Positions 35,765 through 45,509 of a stretch of DNA of 64,000 nucleotides are shown piece by piece. This DNA comes from an uncultured Saccharospirillaceae bacterium. Its GTDB lineage: Bacteria > Pseudomonadota > Gammaproteobacteria > Pseudomonadales > Oceanobacteraceae. A program made the translations under genes and the position numbers. The DNA lies in NCBI GenBank assembly GCA_947499545.1, contig CANMOZ010000018.1:18517-82516 (forward strand). The letters run 5' to 3'. Position 1 is the stretch's first letter. Each line of letters starts with the position of its first letter. The notes below the pieces were generated by a model, which made no database searches, was not told the origin of the DNA, and saw nothing but the letters and a program-made list of their open reading frames with translations.

Positions 35765-37300
35765 ATGGAACATGTATTATCGTTAAAGCTTTTAGAAAAT
35801 TATAAAAAGAATGCGTATTGCAGTGCAGTTGTAGGCATTGAAAGCCTTTATGAAGGGCAAGAGCATGCGCTTCTAACACCAGTAGATGGTGGGTCGTTGG
35901 GTAAATTGCACTGGACGAGCGTGGAGACGACGGAAACCCTTATCAAGCGTTCACACGAAGCATTCCTTCAATGGCGTAACGTTCCAGCGCCCATAAGGGG
36001 GCAGTTGGTGAGAAGGGTTGGTGAGGTTGCGAGAAAGCATAAAGCCGAACTGGCAGAGATTATTACTCTAGAAGCAGGTAAAACAATTCAAGAAGCTCAA
36101 GGTGAAGTTCAAGAGTGGATTGATGTTTGTGAGTTTGCAGTTGGACTTTCGCGTCAGCTGTATGGATTGACCATTGCCAGTGAGAGACCTGAACATCGAA
36201 TGATGGAGCAGTGGCACCCCCTAGGTGTTGTCGGTGTGATTACAGCTTTTAATTTTCCAATGGCCGTTTGGGCGTGGAATGCAATGTTAGCACTGGTGTG
36301 CGGTAACACTTTAGTCTGGAAGCCCTCAGAGAAAGCACCTCTTTGTGCGCTGGGTTGTCATGCGATTCTCCAAGAAGCACTAAAAGATTTTCCGGAATTT
36401 CCTCAGGGCTTATCAACGGTCGTGATGGGGGGCTCTGATATTGGTGAGGCGCTCGCAAAGCATTCATTGATACCATTGGTATCCGCAACCGGTTCCGTCA
36501 ACATGGGTAAGCAAGTCGCACAAAAGGTAGGTGCTCGTCTCGGGCGTTCTTTGCTTGAGTTGTCCGGCAACAATGCTTTGATTTTAACACCATCAGCTGA
36601 TATTGAGTTGGCTATCAGGGGCATACTCTTCTCTGCGGTTGGTACCAGTGGGCAGCGTTGTACGACATTGCGGCGATTAATTGTGCATGAATCCATCGCA
36701 GATACGGTTATTGAGCGATTAAAAGGCGCCATGCAGTCTGTTCGTGTTGGTGATCCTCGGAAAGAAGAAACCCATTTGGGGCCCTTGGTTGATGAAGCGG
36801 CTGTGCATGCTTATGAGCGAGCCATAGAGCAAGCGAAAAAAGAAGGGGGAGAGCTGGTTGTTTCAGGGGGCCGCAGTGAAACGGCATCCGCATCAGGTTT
36901 TTATGTCAAACCGGTCTTATTTAAAATGCCTGCTCAAAGCGCTGTGGTTATGGAAGAAACCTTTGCTCCAATCCTCTACGTCATGAGTTATAGCAACTTA
37001 GAAGATGCTATCGAAATGCAAAATGCCGTTAAGCAAGGTCTATCTTCTGCTATTTTCACCAATGACGTGCGTGAAGCTGAGCGCTTTCTAAGTGTTTCGG
37101 GTTCTGATTGCGGGATTGCCAATGTCAATATTGGTACTTCTGGCGCTGAGATTGGCGGCGCCTTTGGGGGAGAAAAAGAAACGGGTGGTGGGCGTGAGTC
37201 TGGTTCTGATGCTTGGAAGAACTATATGAGAAGAGCGACTAATACCATTAACTACGGAGCTCAAATCCCTCTGGCTCAGGGCATTAAATTTGATTTTTGA
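35765..37300 (+). CDS. Alpha-aminoadipic semialdehyde dehydrogenase (ALDH7 type)
   Basis: 511 residues, NAD-dependent aldehyde dehydrogenase with catalytic Cys299 in 'GTSGQRCTTLRR' and general base Glu in 'LLELSGNNA' near residue 265. The 'SGNNA' form and 'GEIGGAFGGEKETGGGRESGSD' (in part) are characteristic of ALDH7/antiquitin rather than succinate-semialdehyde enzymes. Would convert alpha-aminoadipic semialdehyde to 2-aminoadipate. It lies 72 bases after the saccharopine dehydrogenase gene, consistent with one operon. Confidence 0.9.
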   Translation: MEHVLSLKLLENYKKNAYCSAVVGIESLYEGQEHALLTPVDGGSLGKLHWTSVETTETLIKRSHEAFLQWRNVPAPIRGQLVRRVGEVARKHKAELAEIITLEAGKTIQEAQGEVQEWIDVCEFAVGLSRQLYGLTIASERPEHRMMEQWHPLGVVGVITAFNFPMAVWAWNAMLALVCGNTLVWKPSEKAPLCALGCHAILQEALKDFPEFPQGLSTVVMGGSDIGEALAKHSLIPLVSATGSVNMGKQVAQKVGARLGRSLLELSGNNALILTPSADIELAIRGILFSAVGTSGQRCTTLRRLIVHESIADTVIERLKGAMQSVRVGDPRKEETHLGPLVDEAAVHAYERAIEQAKKEGGELVVSGGRSETASASGFYVKPVLFKMPAQSAVVMEETFAPILYVMSYSNLEDAIEMQNAVKQGLSSAIFTNDVREAERFLSVSGSDCGIANVNIGTSGAEIGGAFGGEKETGGGRESGSDAWKNYMRRATNTINYGAQIPLAQGIKFDF

Positions 37301-37375
37301 GGCATTTCTAGTTTTTGTTACCGATAGCAGTGGTTTTAGTGCCACTGCTATCGACGAAGCGTTAAAGGTTTCCTG

Positions 37376-39016
37376 TCACATGTTGGGGTAATTTGGCCCC
37401 CCGGCTCCTTCTGGCACGACCCAAGTGATGTTTTGGGACGGGTCTTTAATGTCGCACGTTTTGCAATGCACACAGTTTTGGGCATTTATTTGAAAACGTT
37501 TGCCTTGCCCATCTTCAACCACTTCGTAGACACCTGCTGGGCAGTACCGTTGAGCTGGTTCATCAAATTGGACAAGATTCGTTTGGATGGGAACGTTGGC
37601 ATCTGTTAATTGCAAGTGGCAGGGCTGGTCTTCTTCGTGATTCGTATTGGATAGAAAAACAGAAGAGAGTTTATCAAAACTCAATTTCCCGTCGGGTTTG
37701 GGGTATTGAATTTTTATGCAATCTTTAGCGGGCTTCAAGCGTGCATGGTCGGGTGAAGGGTCGGTAAGGGTCCAAGGTAATTTTCCACCAAACAGGTTGA
37801 TGTCTACGAACGCGTAGGCTGAACCTAAGATATTGCCATATTTGTGTTGAGCGGGCCCGAAGTTCCTTTGGGCGTACAACTCTTGATAAGCCCAGCTGGC
37901 TTCGAATGCTTGAGTAAACGCAAGTGTTTCACCTTGGCTTTCAGGCTTTTTGCTGAGTTCGTCGTGAACCACTTCGGCTGCTACCATGCCGGATTTCATA
38001 GCGGTGTGAGAGCCTTTTATTTTTGCAAAATTAAGTGTGCCTGCATCGCAGCCAATGAGGAGCCCACCTGGAAAGTCCATTTTTGGGAGCGCCTGGATGC
38101 CCCCTTTGGTGATGGCGCGGGCACCATAAGCAATGCGTTTGCCGCCTTCTAAGTGCTGTTTGATTTTTGGGTGGTGTTTATAACGCTGAAATTCATCAAA
38201 TGGGCTTAGGTGGGGGTTTTCGTACCCTAGATCCGTAATCAACCCAACGACAACTTGGTTGTCTTCCAGGTGGTATAGGAAAGAACCCCCGTGAGAGTTA
38301 CTTTCACTCAGAGGCCATCCTGCTGTATGAACAACAAGCCCTGGTTGATGCTGTTCTGCTGGGATTTCCCAAAGCTCTTTTATACCCAGTGCGTAATGTT
38401 GTGATTCTTTCCCTTTATCAAGATCAAACTTTTTGATCAGCTGTTTGCCTAAGTGGCCACGGCAGCCTTCTGCAAAGAGGGTATATTTTGCGCGCAATTC
38501 TATTCCAGGCGTGTAGGTGTCTTTGTGGTCGCCAGTGGAAGAAACGCCCATATCCCCTGTGATAACGCCAGCAATGGCTCCTTCATCATTAAATAACAAA
38601 TCCGATGCAGCAAAGCCCGGGTATATTTCAACGCCTAAGTTTTCTGCTTGCTGTCCAAGCCAGCGGCATAGATTGCCAAGTGAAACGATATAATTGCCTT
38701 CGTTGTGCATGGTTTTTGGAACCAGCGCATTAGGCACTTTGATGGCGCTATTCGTATCTCTTAAGATGTATATCTCATCACGGGTGACCGCTGTTTTGAG
38801 AGGTGCACCTTGCTCTTTCCACTCAGGGAGGAGTTCGTTTAAGGCGCGGGGTTCAAGTACTGCACCTGAAAGAATGTGGGCTCCGATTTCAGAGCCTTTT
38901 TCAACCACGCAGACATTCAGTGATTCGTTGAGTTGCTTTAAACGGATGGCCGCCGATAGGCCAGAAGGGCCGCCGCCAACGATGACGACATCGTACTCCA
39001 TAAACTCACGTTGCAT
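37376..39016 (-). CDS. Electron transfer flavoprotein-ubiquinone oxidoreductase
   Basis: About 546 residues. N-terminal FAD motif 'VVIVGGGPSGLSAAIRLKQ', a quinone-binding/membrane-associated middle domain and a C-terminal 4Fe-4S domain with 'YCPAGVYE' and 'NCVHCKTCDIKDP'. Passes electrons from reduced ETF to ubiquinone at the inner membrane. ATG 39016 has GAGGAG 7 bases upstream and matches the usual start (MQREFMEYDV), so the 16-codon upstream extension is not needed. Encoded convergent to the lysine genes and 1.3 kb from etfBA. Confidence 0.96.
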   Translation of the reverse strand: MQREFMEYDVVIVGGGPSGLSAAIRLKQLNESLNVCVVEKGSEIGAHILSGAVLEPRALNELLPEWKEQGAPLKTAVTRDEIYILRDTNSAIKVPNALVPKTMHNEGNYIVSLGNLCRWLGQQAENLGVEIYPGFAASDLLFNDEGAIAGVITGDMGVSSTGDHKDTYTPGIELRAKYTLFAEGCRGHLGKQLIKKFDLDKGKESQHYALGIKELWEIPAEQHQPGLVVHTAGWPLSESNSHGGSFLYHLEDNQVVVGLITDLGYENPHLSPFDEFQRYKHHPKIKQHLEGGKRIAYGARAITKGGIQALPKMDFPGGLLIGCDAGTLNFAKIKGSHTAMKSGMVAAEVVHDELSKKPESQGETLAFTQAFEASWAYQELYAQRNFGPAQHKYGNILGSAYAFVDINLFGGKLPWTLTDPSPDHARLKPAKDCIKIQYPKPDGKLSFDKLSSVFLSNTNHEEDQPCHLQLTDANVPIQTNLVQFDEPAQRYCPAGVYEVVEDGQGKRFQINAQNCVHCKTCDIKDPSQNITWVVPEGAGGPNYPNM

Positions 39017-39261
39017 CTTCAATCTCCTCTCACCATCACTGCTCAGCGCTTCGATCTTTGTCACGGTTAACGAAGTCTATGAATAAGACGGACTCATGGG
39101 GCTCGTTCTTGATGGAGTCCTTTTAGAGTACACATCATTAGCCGAATACGCATAAAGATTGGATGCTAGCAGAGTTCGGAGGAAATTCGAACACCTGTTT
39201 GAATGTTTAACGTGGTCTTTGGAGAGAAGGCCCAGCGAAGAGGCTAGGCCTGTTTTGAAAA

Positions 39262-39960
39262 TTAGAAGTGATAGTTCGCTGACAAGTAGAATTTGGTCAT
39301 GTCTTTGGCTTTCACGTGAAATTCGTCATCATTTTTATAGTTCAGGCTCCAATTCCAGTCGTCATCAAGCTTTTCATCATAGTTAAGAACGGTATAGCGG
39401 ACCCCTGCTTCTACAGAGAAGTGATCGTTTAGCTTATAGATTGAACCGGCTTGTGCGCCATAAGAGAATGATGACTTTGATTCCGTTTCATAGTTGTCTC
39501 TGTAGTCTCTTCCTGAACCCCAGTAGTCTTTATGTCTGAAATCGTAGTCAACAGAGATGCTTGTAAATCCGATGTGAGGACCGGCGAATAGAGCGATGCT
39601 CTCATTGATGTTGTGTACATAGTCGAAGTAAGCCATCATTTCTAGAGTCTCGACTTCAATTTCGACATTCTTTTTATTGTCTACACCGTAATTGTTACCT
39701 TTGGCATCATATTCCGAATATCCCAACACACCTGTTACGCGAAAGTTGGGTTGTAGGTAGGCACCAAACCTAATGCCGAAGTAGCCACTGTTCTCAGGGC
39801 CGTCTATTAGTTTGTATCCATCATCTGTTTTAACGTTAAGGTCTGTTCTGGCAGTACCTGCTTCAATACCTGCAAACACATCATTGCCTGCGTGGGCGGC
39901 AGAGGCCAAACCTAGGGCAGAGAAAGAGAAAATAGCGAACGATAAAACGCGAGATTTCAT
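39262..39960 (-). CDS. Outer-membrane beta-barrel protein (OmpA-like/porin-family fold)
   Basis: 232 residues. Signal peptide of about 23 residues (MKSRVLSFAIF...ASAAHA) and then alternating strands such as 'GYFGIRFGAYLQPNFRVTGVLGYSEY', 'VEVETLEMMAYFDYVHN' and a final aromatic strand 'KFYLSANYHF' ending in Phe, the outer-membrane insertion signal. Probably an eight-stranded barrel (OmpW/OmpX-like group); function unknown. The frame extends to 40056, but the signal-peptide start at ATG 39960 is clear. Confidence 0.85.
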   Translation of the reverse strand: MKSRVLSFAIFSFSALGLASAAHAGNDVFAGIEAGTARTDLNVKTDDGYKLIDGPENSGYFGIRFGAYLQPNFRVTGVLGYSEYDAKGNNYGVDNKKNVEIEVETLEMMAYFDYVHNINESIALFAGPHIGFTSISVDYDFRHKDYWGSGRDYRDNYETESKSSFSYGAQAGSIYKLNDHFSVEAGVRYTVLNYDEKLDDDWNWSLNYKNDDEFHVKAKDMTKFYLSANYHF

Positions 39961-40291
39961 TGTTGTAGGCAACCTTTGTGGTATGAAAATTTGTGACGTT
40001 AAATTACCACAAAGGTGAATTGTATCAATATGTAAATGCGAACACTTTGTGAACAATTTGGCGCAAGTAGGTGCTTATATTTCTGTCAATGTCAGTTGGT
40101 AAGGTGTTCTTGGTAGGCAAATGATATTGGTACCTTCGTCAAAGGAGTTGACCCTATGTCGCTTTGACGTCAATATGTCGCGCAATCGGAAAATGTGTGT
40201 GCTGGCTTATAAGTGCCAGTGATAGCAAAGGGGTATGCTGATACCCTTAGCAAGTTTCTAATCAGATCAACCAGCGGAATACGGAGAATCT
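39961..40291. promoter_or_regulatory. Divergent promoter region with two hairpins before etfB
   Basis: This 331-bp gap separates the barrel-protein gene (minus) from etfB (plus) and must hold both promoters. Two inverted repeats lie close to etfB: CTGGC/GCCAG (40202-40219) around TTATAAGT, and GGGTAT/ATACCC (40231-40246) with a 4-base loop. They could be operators or a leader structure. I could not match them to a known regulator such as PsrA. Confidence 0.35.
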
Positions 40292-41044
40292 ATGAAGGTT
40301 CTAGTAGCTGTTAAACGCGTCATTGATTATAACGTCAAGGTGCGCGTGAAAGCGGACCAAAGTGATGTGGATTTGGCCAATGTGAAAATGGCCATGAACC
40401 CGTTTTGTGAAATAGCGGTGGAAGAAGCGGTCAGGCTGAAAGAAAAAGGCATTGCTTCTGAAATAGTGGTGGTTTCGATGGGCCCAAAAGCAGCCCAAGA
40501 ACAAATAAGAACAGCGTTAGCCCTAGGTGCCGATAGGGGTGTTTTGGTCGAGCATGAAGGTGAGATGGACTCTTTAACCGTTGCGAAAGCGCTGAAAGCC
40601 ATAGCTGAAAAAGAGCAACCTCAATTGGTTATCTTGGGCAAGCAGTCCATTGACAGCGACAATAACCAAACGGGGCAAATGTTGGCAGCATTAAACGGTT
40701 GGTCCCAAGGCACCTTTGCATCAGAGGTGGTTGTCGAGGGTGACAAAGTGCAAGTGACTCGAGAAATAGACGGTGGATTGAGAACCGTGAGTTTAAAGCT
40801 TCCTGCCGTCATCACGACAGATTTGCGTTTAAATGAGCCTCGTTACGCCGCTCTTCCGAAAATCATGCAAGCTAAGCGAAAGCCCTTAGAAGAGACAACC
40901 TTATCTGAATTGGGTGTTACACCTAAAACAAGCCTCACGAAAGTGAAAGTGGAGCCGCCTGCTGAACGTCAAGCAGGGATTAAGGTGAGCAGCGTTGAAG
41001 AGCTGGTAGACAAGCTGAAAAATGAAGCGAAGGTGTTATCATGA
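40292..41044 (+). CDS. etfB: Electron transfer flavoprotein subunit beta
   Basis: 250 residues. Begins '[19 protein letters not shown]', has '[18 protein letters not shown]', '[19 protein letters not shown]' and '[17 protein letters not shown]', all typical of EtfB with its AMP-binding site. With EtfA it accepts electrons from acyl-CoA and other dehydrogenases and passes them to ETF-QO. Its stop overlaps the etfA start by 4 bases (ATGA), so the subunits are translationally coupled. Confidence 0.97.
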   Translation: MKVLVAVKRVIDYNVKVRVKADQSDVDLANVKMAMNPFCEIAVEEAVRLKEKGIASEIVVVSMGPKAAQEQIRTALALGADRGVLVEHEGEMDSLTVAKALKAIAEKEQPQLVILGKQSIDSDNNQTGQMLAALNGWSQGTFASEVVVEGDKVQVTREIDGGLRTVSLKLPAVITTDLRLNEPRYAALPKIMQAKRKPLEETTLSELGVTPKTSLTKVKVEPPAERQAGIKVSSVEELVDKLKNEAKVLS

Positions 41045-41970
41045 GCGTCTTGGTAATTGCAGAGCATGACAATCAATCTCTAAAACCAGCAACATTAAAT
41101 ACTATTTCAGCAGCGTCCAAAATTGGCTCTGACATTCAGGTCCTAGTAGCAGGTAAGGGTTGTCAAACAGTTGCAGATGCAGCGGCAAAAATTGAATCCG
41201 TTGCGAAAGTGCTGGTTGCCGATCACGAGGCTTATGAGCATTTTCTCGCTGAAAATGTTGCGGCGTTGGTCGTTGAAGTTGCAGCAGGGCTTACACATGT
41301 TTTTGCACCTGCGACCACCACGGGTAAAGACTTTATGCCCCGAGTGGCTGCTTTGTTAGATGTTAATCAAATCTCTGACGTCATCAAAGTAGAATCTGAG
41401 GACACTTTTGCTCGACCTATTTACGCAGGTAATGCGATTGCAACCGTCAAATCGGATGATGCAGTTAAGGTCATAACGGTGCGTTCAACAGCATTCGACC
41501 CTGCGTCTGCTGAAGGGGGTAGTGCAAGTGTGGAAGCGCTTGACGTTGTTAAAGATCTAGGCCTGTCTGAGTTTGTGAAAGATGAACTTGCAGAATCCGA
41601 TCGTCCAGAGCTAACAGCGGCTTCAGTGGTGATTTCGGGTGGGCGTGGTATGCAGAACGGTGAAAACTTTGAACTCCTCTACAAGGTTGCCGATAAATTG
41701 GGAGCTGCCGTCGGTGCCTCTCGAGCTGCTGTAGATGCTGGATTTGTCCCTAATGACATGCAGGTTGGTCAGACCGGAAAGGTGGTGGCACCGGATCTAT
41801 ATATTGCGGTGGGAATCTCAGGCGCCATCCAACACCTGGCAGGCATGAAAGATTCCAAAGTGATTGTGGCCATCAATAAAGATGAAGAGGCGCCCATCTT
41901 TCAAGTGGCCGATTACGGCCTAGTGGCGGATCTTTTTGACGCTGTTCCTGAGCTTGAAAAGCATATTTAA
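41041..41970 (+). CDS. etfA: Electron transfer flavoprotein subunit alpha
   Basis: 309 residues, standard length. The C-terminal FAD domain shows '[40 protein letters not shown]' (in part), '[38 protein letters not shown]' (in part) and '[13 protein letters not shown]'. Forms the soluble ETF heterodimer with EtfB. Followed by a strong intrinsic terminator, so etfBA is a two-gene operon. Confidence 0.97.
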   Translation: MSVLVIAEHDNQSLKPATLNTISAASKIGSDIQVLVAGKGCQTVADAAAKIESVAKVLVADHEAYEHFLAENVAALVVEVAAGLTHVFAPATTTGKDFMPRVAALLDVNQISDVIKVESEDTFARPIYAGNAIATVKSDDAVKVITVRSTAFDPASAEGGSASVEALDVVKDLGLSEFVKDELAESDRPELTAASVVISGGRGMQNGENFELLYKVADKLGAAVGASRAAVDAGFVPNDMQVGQTGKVVAPDLYIAVGISGAIQHLAGMKDSKVIVAINKDEEAPIFQVADYGLVADLFDAVPELEKHI

Positions 41971-41984
41971 TAGCTTTAAGCTAT

Positions 41985-42014
41985 AAAAAGCCCGGCCTGT
42001 AAGCCGGGTTTTTT
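41985..42014 (+). terminator. Intrinsic terminator of etfBA
   Basis: AAAAAGCCCGGC, loop CTGTAA, GCCGGGTTTTTT: GC-rich stem with a run of six T. It separates etfBA from the gsp operon and can work in both directions, although no gene converges here. Confidence 0.92.
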
Positions 42015-42142
42015 ATTAGAGTTTTTGAATGAAAGTGCTAACTCGATGATTATTCAGAGCTTGGCGATTCAGGAACTAGAAGCTATGATCGGGGTCTTCT
42101 GGTTTTTACTCTAGAATTTAGCCTAATAGTGTCGGAATTTTC

Positions 42143-43747
42143 ATGGAAGTTGTGTCTTCAGAGTTGAATCCTCAAGTTAGCTCAACAGTCGAAGAGGACT
42201 CACCAATCGCTGTTCAACAGCAAACGCTTGCAGAGCATCAAGCGTTGGAGGAGTCTGAAGGGAGCGAGGCCCCCAATCAAGAGGTCGCTGGGGTGCTGTT
42301 GCCTTACGGTTTTGCACGTCGCCATGCTGTGTTGTTGAAGCGTGAGCATGACGAGCATGTGCTGTATTATGCTGAGTTGCCTTCACCGTCCATCATTTCT
42401 GAATCCAGACGTTTTTGTTCTTCTCCATTGAAATTGCAACAACTGGAAGAAGAGCACTTCAAAGAAAAACTGGCCGAAGCTTACTCTGATTCCGGTACCA
42501 GCCGCGAGGTGATGGAAGGCCTTGGTGATGATATGGATCTTGCCTCGTTGGCGGATTCCGTCCCGGAGACGGAAGACCTACTTGAGCAAGAAGACGATGC
42601 ACCGATCATCAGGCTGATTAATGGCATTTTGAGTGATGCGATTAAAAGAGAAGCCTCCGATATTCACATAGAAACCTTTGAAAATCAGCTCTTAGTACGC
42701 TTCCGTGTTGATGGCGTGATGCAGGAAGTCTTGCAACCTAAGAGGGCTTTAGCCCCGTTGCTGGTGTCTCGTATCAAAGTCATGGCAAAAATGGATATTG
42801 CTGAAAAGCGTGTTCCTCAAGATGGTCGTATCGCATTAAGAGTGGGTGGGCGAGAAGTGGATGTCCGGGTGTCGACTTTGCCCTCAAATCACGGTGAACG
42901 AGTGGTGATGCGTTTGCTGGATAAACAAGCCGGTCGGTTAAATCTAAATCAGTTAGGTATGGATGATTTTAATAACCGGATGTTACAGCAGCTGATCTTT
43001 AAGCCCCATGGCATCATCTTGGTTACAGGACCTACCGGTTCAGGTAAAACCACAACTCTCTATGCCTCCCTAGCGGAACTAAACGACTCTTCTCGTAATA
43101 TTCTGACGGTTGAAGACCCTATTGAATACTCGTTACCCGGTGTTGGGCAAACGCAGGTCAACACTAAGGCGGACATGACCTTTGCTCGCGGCTTGAGAGC
43201 TATTTTGCGACAAGACCCTGACGTCGTTATGATTGGTGAGATTCGTGACCTAGAAACGGCTGGCATCGCGGTAGAGGCGAGTTTGACGGGGCACTTGGTG
43301 TTATCAACCCTGCATACAAATACGGCTATTGGTGCTGTGACGCGGCTTCAAGATATGGGGATTGAGCCCTTTTTGCTCGCTTCCAGTTTGCTGGGTGTCG
43401 TTGCGCAAAGGCTGGTACGTGTCTTGTGTCCTGAATGTCGGGAACCCTATCATGCAGACCACGCTGAGAAAGAACTCTTAGGGCAACCAGAAGATGTTCC
43501 GTTGACCTTGTATCACCCTAAAGGCTGTTTGTCCTGTGCCGGCAGTGGATATCGTGGTCGTCGTGGTATTTATGAAATTGTTGAAGTCAACGATGACATG
43601 CGCTCGCTCATTCATGAGGGGGCAGGTGAAATTGAATTAGAAAAACACGCTCGTAAACGCTCCCCCAGTATCCGCCAAGACGGCATTAAAAAAATATTGA
43701 TGGGCTTAACAACGGTTGAAGAAGTACTAAGAGTCACGAGGGGGTAG
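42143..43747 (+). CDS. gspE: Type II secretion ATPase GspE
   Basis: 534 residues. Hexameric ATPase that powers pseudopilus assembly at the inner membrane. Walker A '[12 protein letters not shown]' lies near residue 296, Asp box '[17 protein letters not shown]', Walker B '[12 protein letters not shown]' and His box '[12 protein letters not shown]'. The zinc domain has four Cys ('CPEC' and 'CLSC'). An acidic N-terminal stretch of about 35 residues precedes the N1 domain. First gene of the gsp cluster here; gspC and gspD are not upstream. Confidence 0.96.
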   Translation: MEVVSSELNPQVSSTVEEDSPIAVQQQTLAEHQALEESEGSEAPNQEVAGVLLPYGFARRHAVLLKREHDEHVLYYAELPSPSIISESRRFCSSPLKLQQLEEEHFKEKLAEAYSDSGTSREVMEGLGDDMDLASLADSVPETEDLLEQEDDAPIIRLINGILSDAIKREASDIHIETFENQLLVRFRVDGVMQEVLQPKRALAPLLVSRIKVMAKMDIAEKRVPQDGRIALRVGGREVDVRVSTLPSNHGERVVMRLLDKQAGRLNLNQLGMDDFNNRMLQQLIFKPHGIILVTGPTGSGKTTTLYASLAELNDSSRNILTVEDPIEYSLPGVGQTQVNTKADMTFARGLRAILRQDPDVVMIGEIRDLETAGIAVEASLTGHLVLSTLHTNTAIGAVTRLQDMGIEPFLLASSLLGVVAQRLVRVLCPECREPYHADHAEKELLGQPEDVPLTLYHPKGCLSCAGSGYRGRRGIYEIVEVNDDMRSLIHEGAGEIELEKHARKRSPSIRQDGIKKILMGLTTVEEVLRVTRG

Positions 43748-43751
43748 TAGG

Positions 43752-44972
43752 GTGGCTGCTTTTGAATACGTCGCCCTAGATGAGCGCGGCAAACAGCGCA
43801 AGGGTATCATTGAAGCCGACAGTGCGCGCCAGGTGCGTCAGCTCTTGCGTGACAAGCAATGGATGCCCGTCTCGGTTGATGCGACGACGCAAAAAAATAA
43901 CAAGGGTGGTATATCCCTTGGCAGTAGCAACTTATCGATGTCTCGTGCCGATTTGGCACTCTTTACTCGGCAACTTTCAACGCTTATTGGTGCGGCAATG
44001 CCCATTGAAGAGGCTTTGCGTGCCGTTGCTGAGCAAACTGAAAAGCGAAAAGTAAAATCCATTGTCATGGCGATTCGTTCTAAGGTCTTGGAAGGCCATA
44101 GTCTGGCAAACAGTTTGAGTGAATTTCCCCAGGCTTTTCCGCGGCTTTTTCGATCAACGGTATCAGCGGGTGAGAATTCCGGTCACTTAGATTTGGTGCT
44201 GGACCGTTTGGCGGACTATGTTGAAACCAGCCAAGAGTCTCGGCAGAAAGTTAAGCTGGCTGCCATTTACCCTGCGATTTTGCTCGTGGTAGCTGTCAGT
44301 ATGGTGGTGGGGCTCTTAACCTTTGTACTGCCTGATATTGTTGAAGCCTTTTCCCATGGCGATCAAGAATTACCTGCTTTGACTCAGGTTATGATTGGTG
44401 CAAGTGATTTTTTAAAAGCCTATGGTTGGTTTGTGCTGGGCGGCATCGTCCTGGCCATTATTGCTTTTAAAATTGCACTAAGAAACCCTGATTTTTTATA
44501 CCGATACCACAAAGTGCTTTTGAAAATTCCGTTGGTGGGTTCGCTGACCCGTACTTTGAACTGTTGTAACTTTGCGAGTACAGTGGCCATTTTAAATGGG
44601 AGTGGGGTTCCTCTGGTCGAAGCGATGCGCATTGGTGGTCAGGTGCTTGAAAATGTGGTGTTGCAAAAGAAAGTGGCAGAGGCAACTCAGATGGTCACGG
44701 AGGGAAGTTCAATGAACAAGGCCCTTGCTCAAACCCGAGAGTTTCCACCCATGATGATCCACATGATCGCCAGTGGTGAAAGCAGCGGTGAGTTGGATGC
44801 CATGCTTGAGCGTGTTGCTAAAAACCAGGAAACTAATCTCCAAAGTCGAGTTCAAACCCTTGTCGGGGTTTTTGAGCCCGTTATGCTGTTGGTCATGGCC
44901 TTCTTAGTGTTGTTGATTGTGATGGCCATCATGCTGCCCATTATTGAAATGAGCAACTTAGTACAAAGTTAA
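43752..44972 (+). CDS. gspF: Type II secretion inner-membrane platform protein GspF
   Basis: 406 residues with three membrane segments (about 170-195, 220-240 and 375-400) and two cytoplasmic helical GspF domains ('LALFTRQLSTLIGAAMPIEEAL', and 'LNCCNFASTVAILNGSGVPLVEAM'; both in part). GTG start 4 bases after gspE. Forms the platform that couples GspE to the pseudopilus. Confidence 0.95.
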   Translation: MAAFEYVALDERGKQRKGIIEADSARQVRQLLRDKQWMPVSVDATTQKNNKGGISLGSSNLSMSRADLALFTRQLSTLIGAAMPIEEALRAVAEQTEKRKVKSIVMAIRSKVLEGHSLANSLSEFPQAFPRLFRSTVSAGENSGHLDLVLDRLADYVETSQESRQKVKLAAIYPAILLVVAVSMVVGLLTFVLPDIVEAFSHGDQELPALTQVMIGASDFLKAYGWFVLGGIVLAIIAFKIALRNPDFLYRYHKVLLKIPLVGSLTRTLNCCNFASTVAILNGSGVPLVEAMRIGGQVLENVVLQKKVAEATQMVTEGSSMNKALAQTREFPPMMIHMIASGESSGELDAMLERVAKNQETNLQSRVQTLVGVFEPVMLLVMAFLVLLIVMAIMLPIIEMSNLVQS

Positions 44973-44985
44973 TGAGAGTATATTC

Positions 44986-45420
44986 ATGAGAGTCAGAAAT
45001 AGAGCAACGGGTTTTACCTTGATCGAAATGTTGGTGGTGGTTGCCATCATTGCCATTTTAGGCGCATTGGTTGGTCCTCAGATTTTGGATCGTGTTGGTG
45101 GAGCTAGATCGGAAACGGCCAAAACCCAGATCAAGAACATTGAAAGCGCCTTACAGCTGTATAAGCTTGATAATTATCGATATCCAACAACCGATCAGGG
45201 GATTGAAGCCTTAGTCACAAAGCCAACCAGTTCGCCAGAACCCCGCAACTGGAAAAAAGGCGGTTATATGAAGCAGATGCCAAAAGACCCATGGGGCAAT
45301 CCTTTCCTGTACTTTTATGATAATGGCGAGTACGAAATCATCTCCTATGGCGCTGACGGTGAAGAGGGTGGCGAAGGCGATGGGCAGGACATCAGTAGCC
45401 GCGATGGTGCCTCTTCATGA
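44986..45420 (+). CDS. gspG: Major pseudopilin GspG
   Basis: 144 residues with a class III prepilin leader cut at 'RATG|FTLIEMLVVVAII', a long N-terminal helix and the C-terminal calcium-binding region 'DPWGNPFLYFYDNGEYEIISYGADG' (in part) typical of GspG. This is the abundant shaft subunit. It is followed by a strong terminator, unlike the minor pseudopilin genes. Confidence 0.96.
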   Translation: MRVRNRATGFTLIEMLVVVAIIAILGALVGPQILDRVGGARSETAKTQIKNIESALQLYKLDNYRYPTTDQGIEALVTKPTSSPEPRNWKKGGYMKQMPKDPWGNPFLYFYDNGEYEIISYGADGEEGGEGDGQDISSRDGASS

Positions 45421-45464
45421 TCAAGGGATAGAAGGCCCTTGCTGTGAATGATCTTAGTGTCGAG

Positions 45465-45492
45465 AACTGGGGCAATTAAAGCCCCAGTTTTT
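45465..45492 (+). terminator. Strong intrinsic terminator between gspG and gspH
   Basis: AACTGGGGC, loop AATTAAA, GCCCCAGTT and then TTT: a 9-bp perfect stem with a U-run. It lies inside the gsp operon, 45 bases after gspG and 18 bases before gspH. Most transcripts would stop after the major pseudopilin. Confidence 0.88.
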
Positions 45493-45509
45493 CATCTGGA
45501 GTAACAAGA

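Noticed and set aside
44420-44685. Minus-strand frames inside gspF
   Set aside because: They lie fully inside a strongly supported gene and show no family motif.
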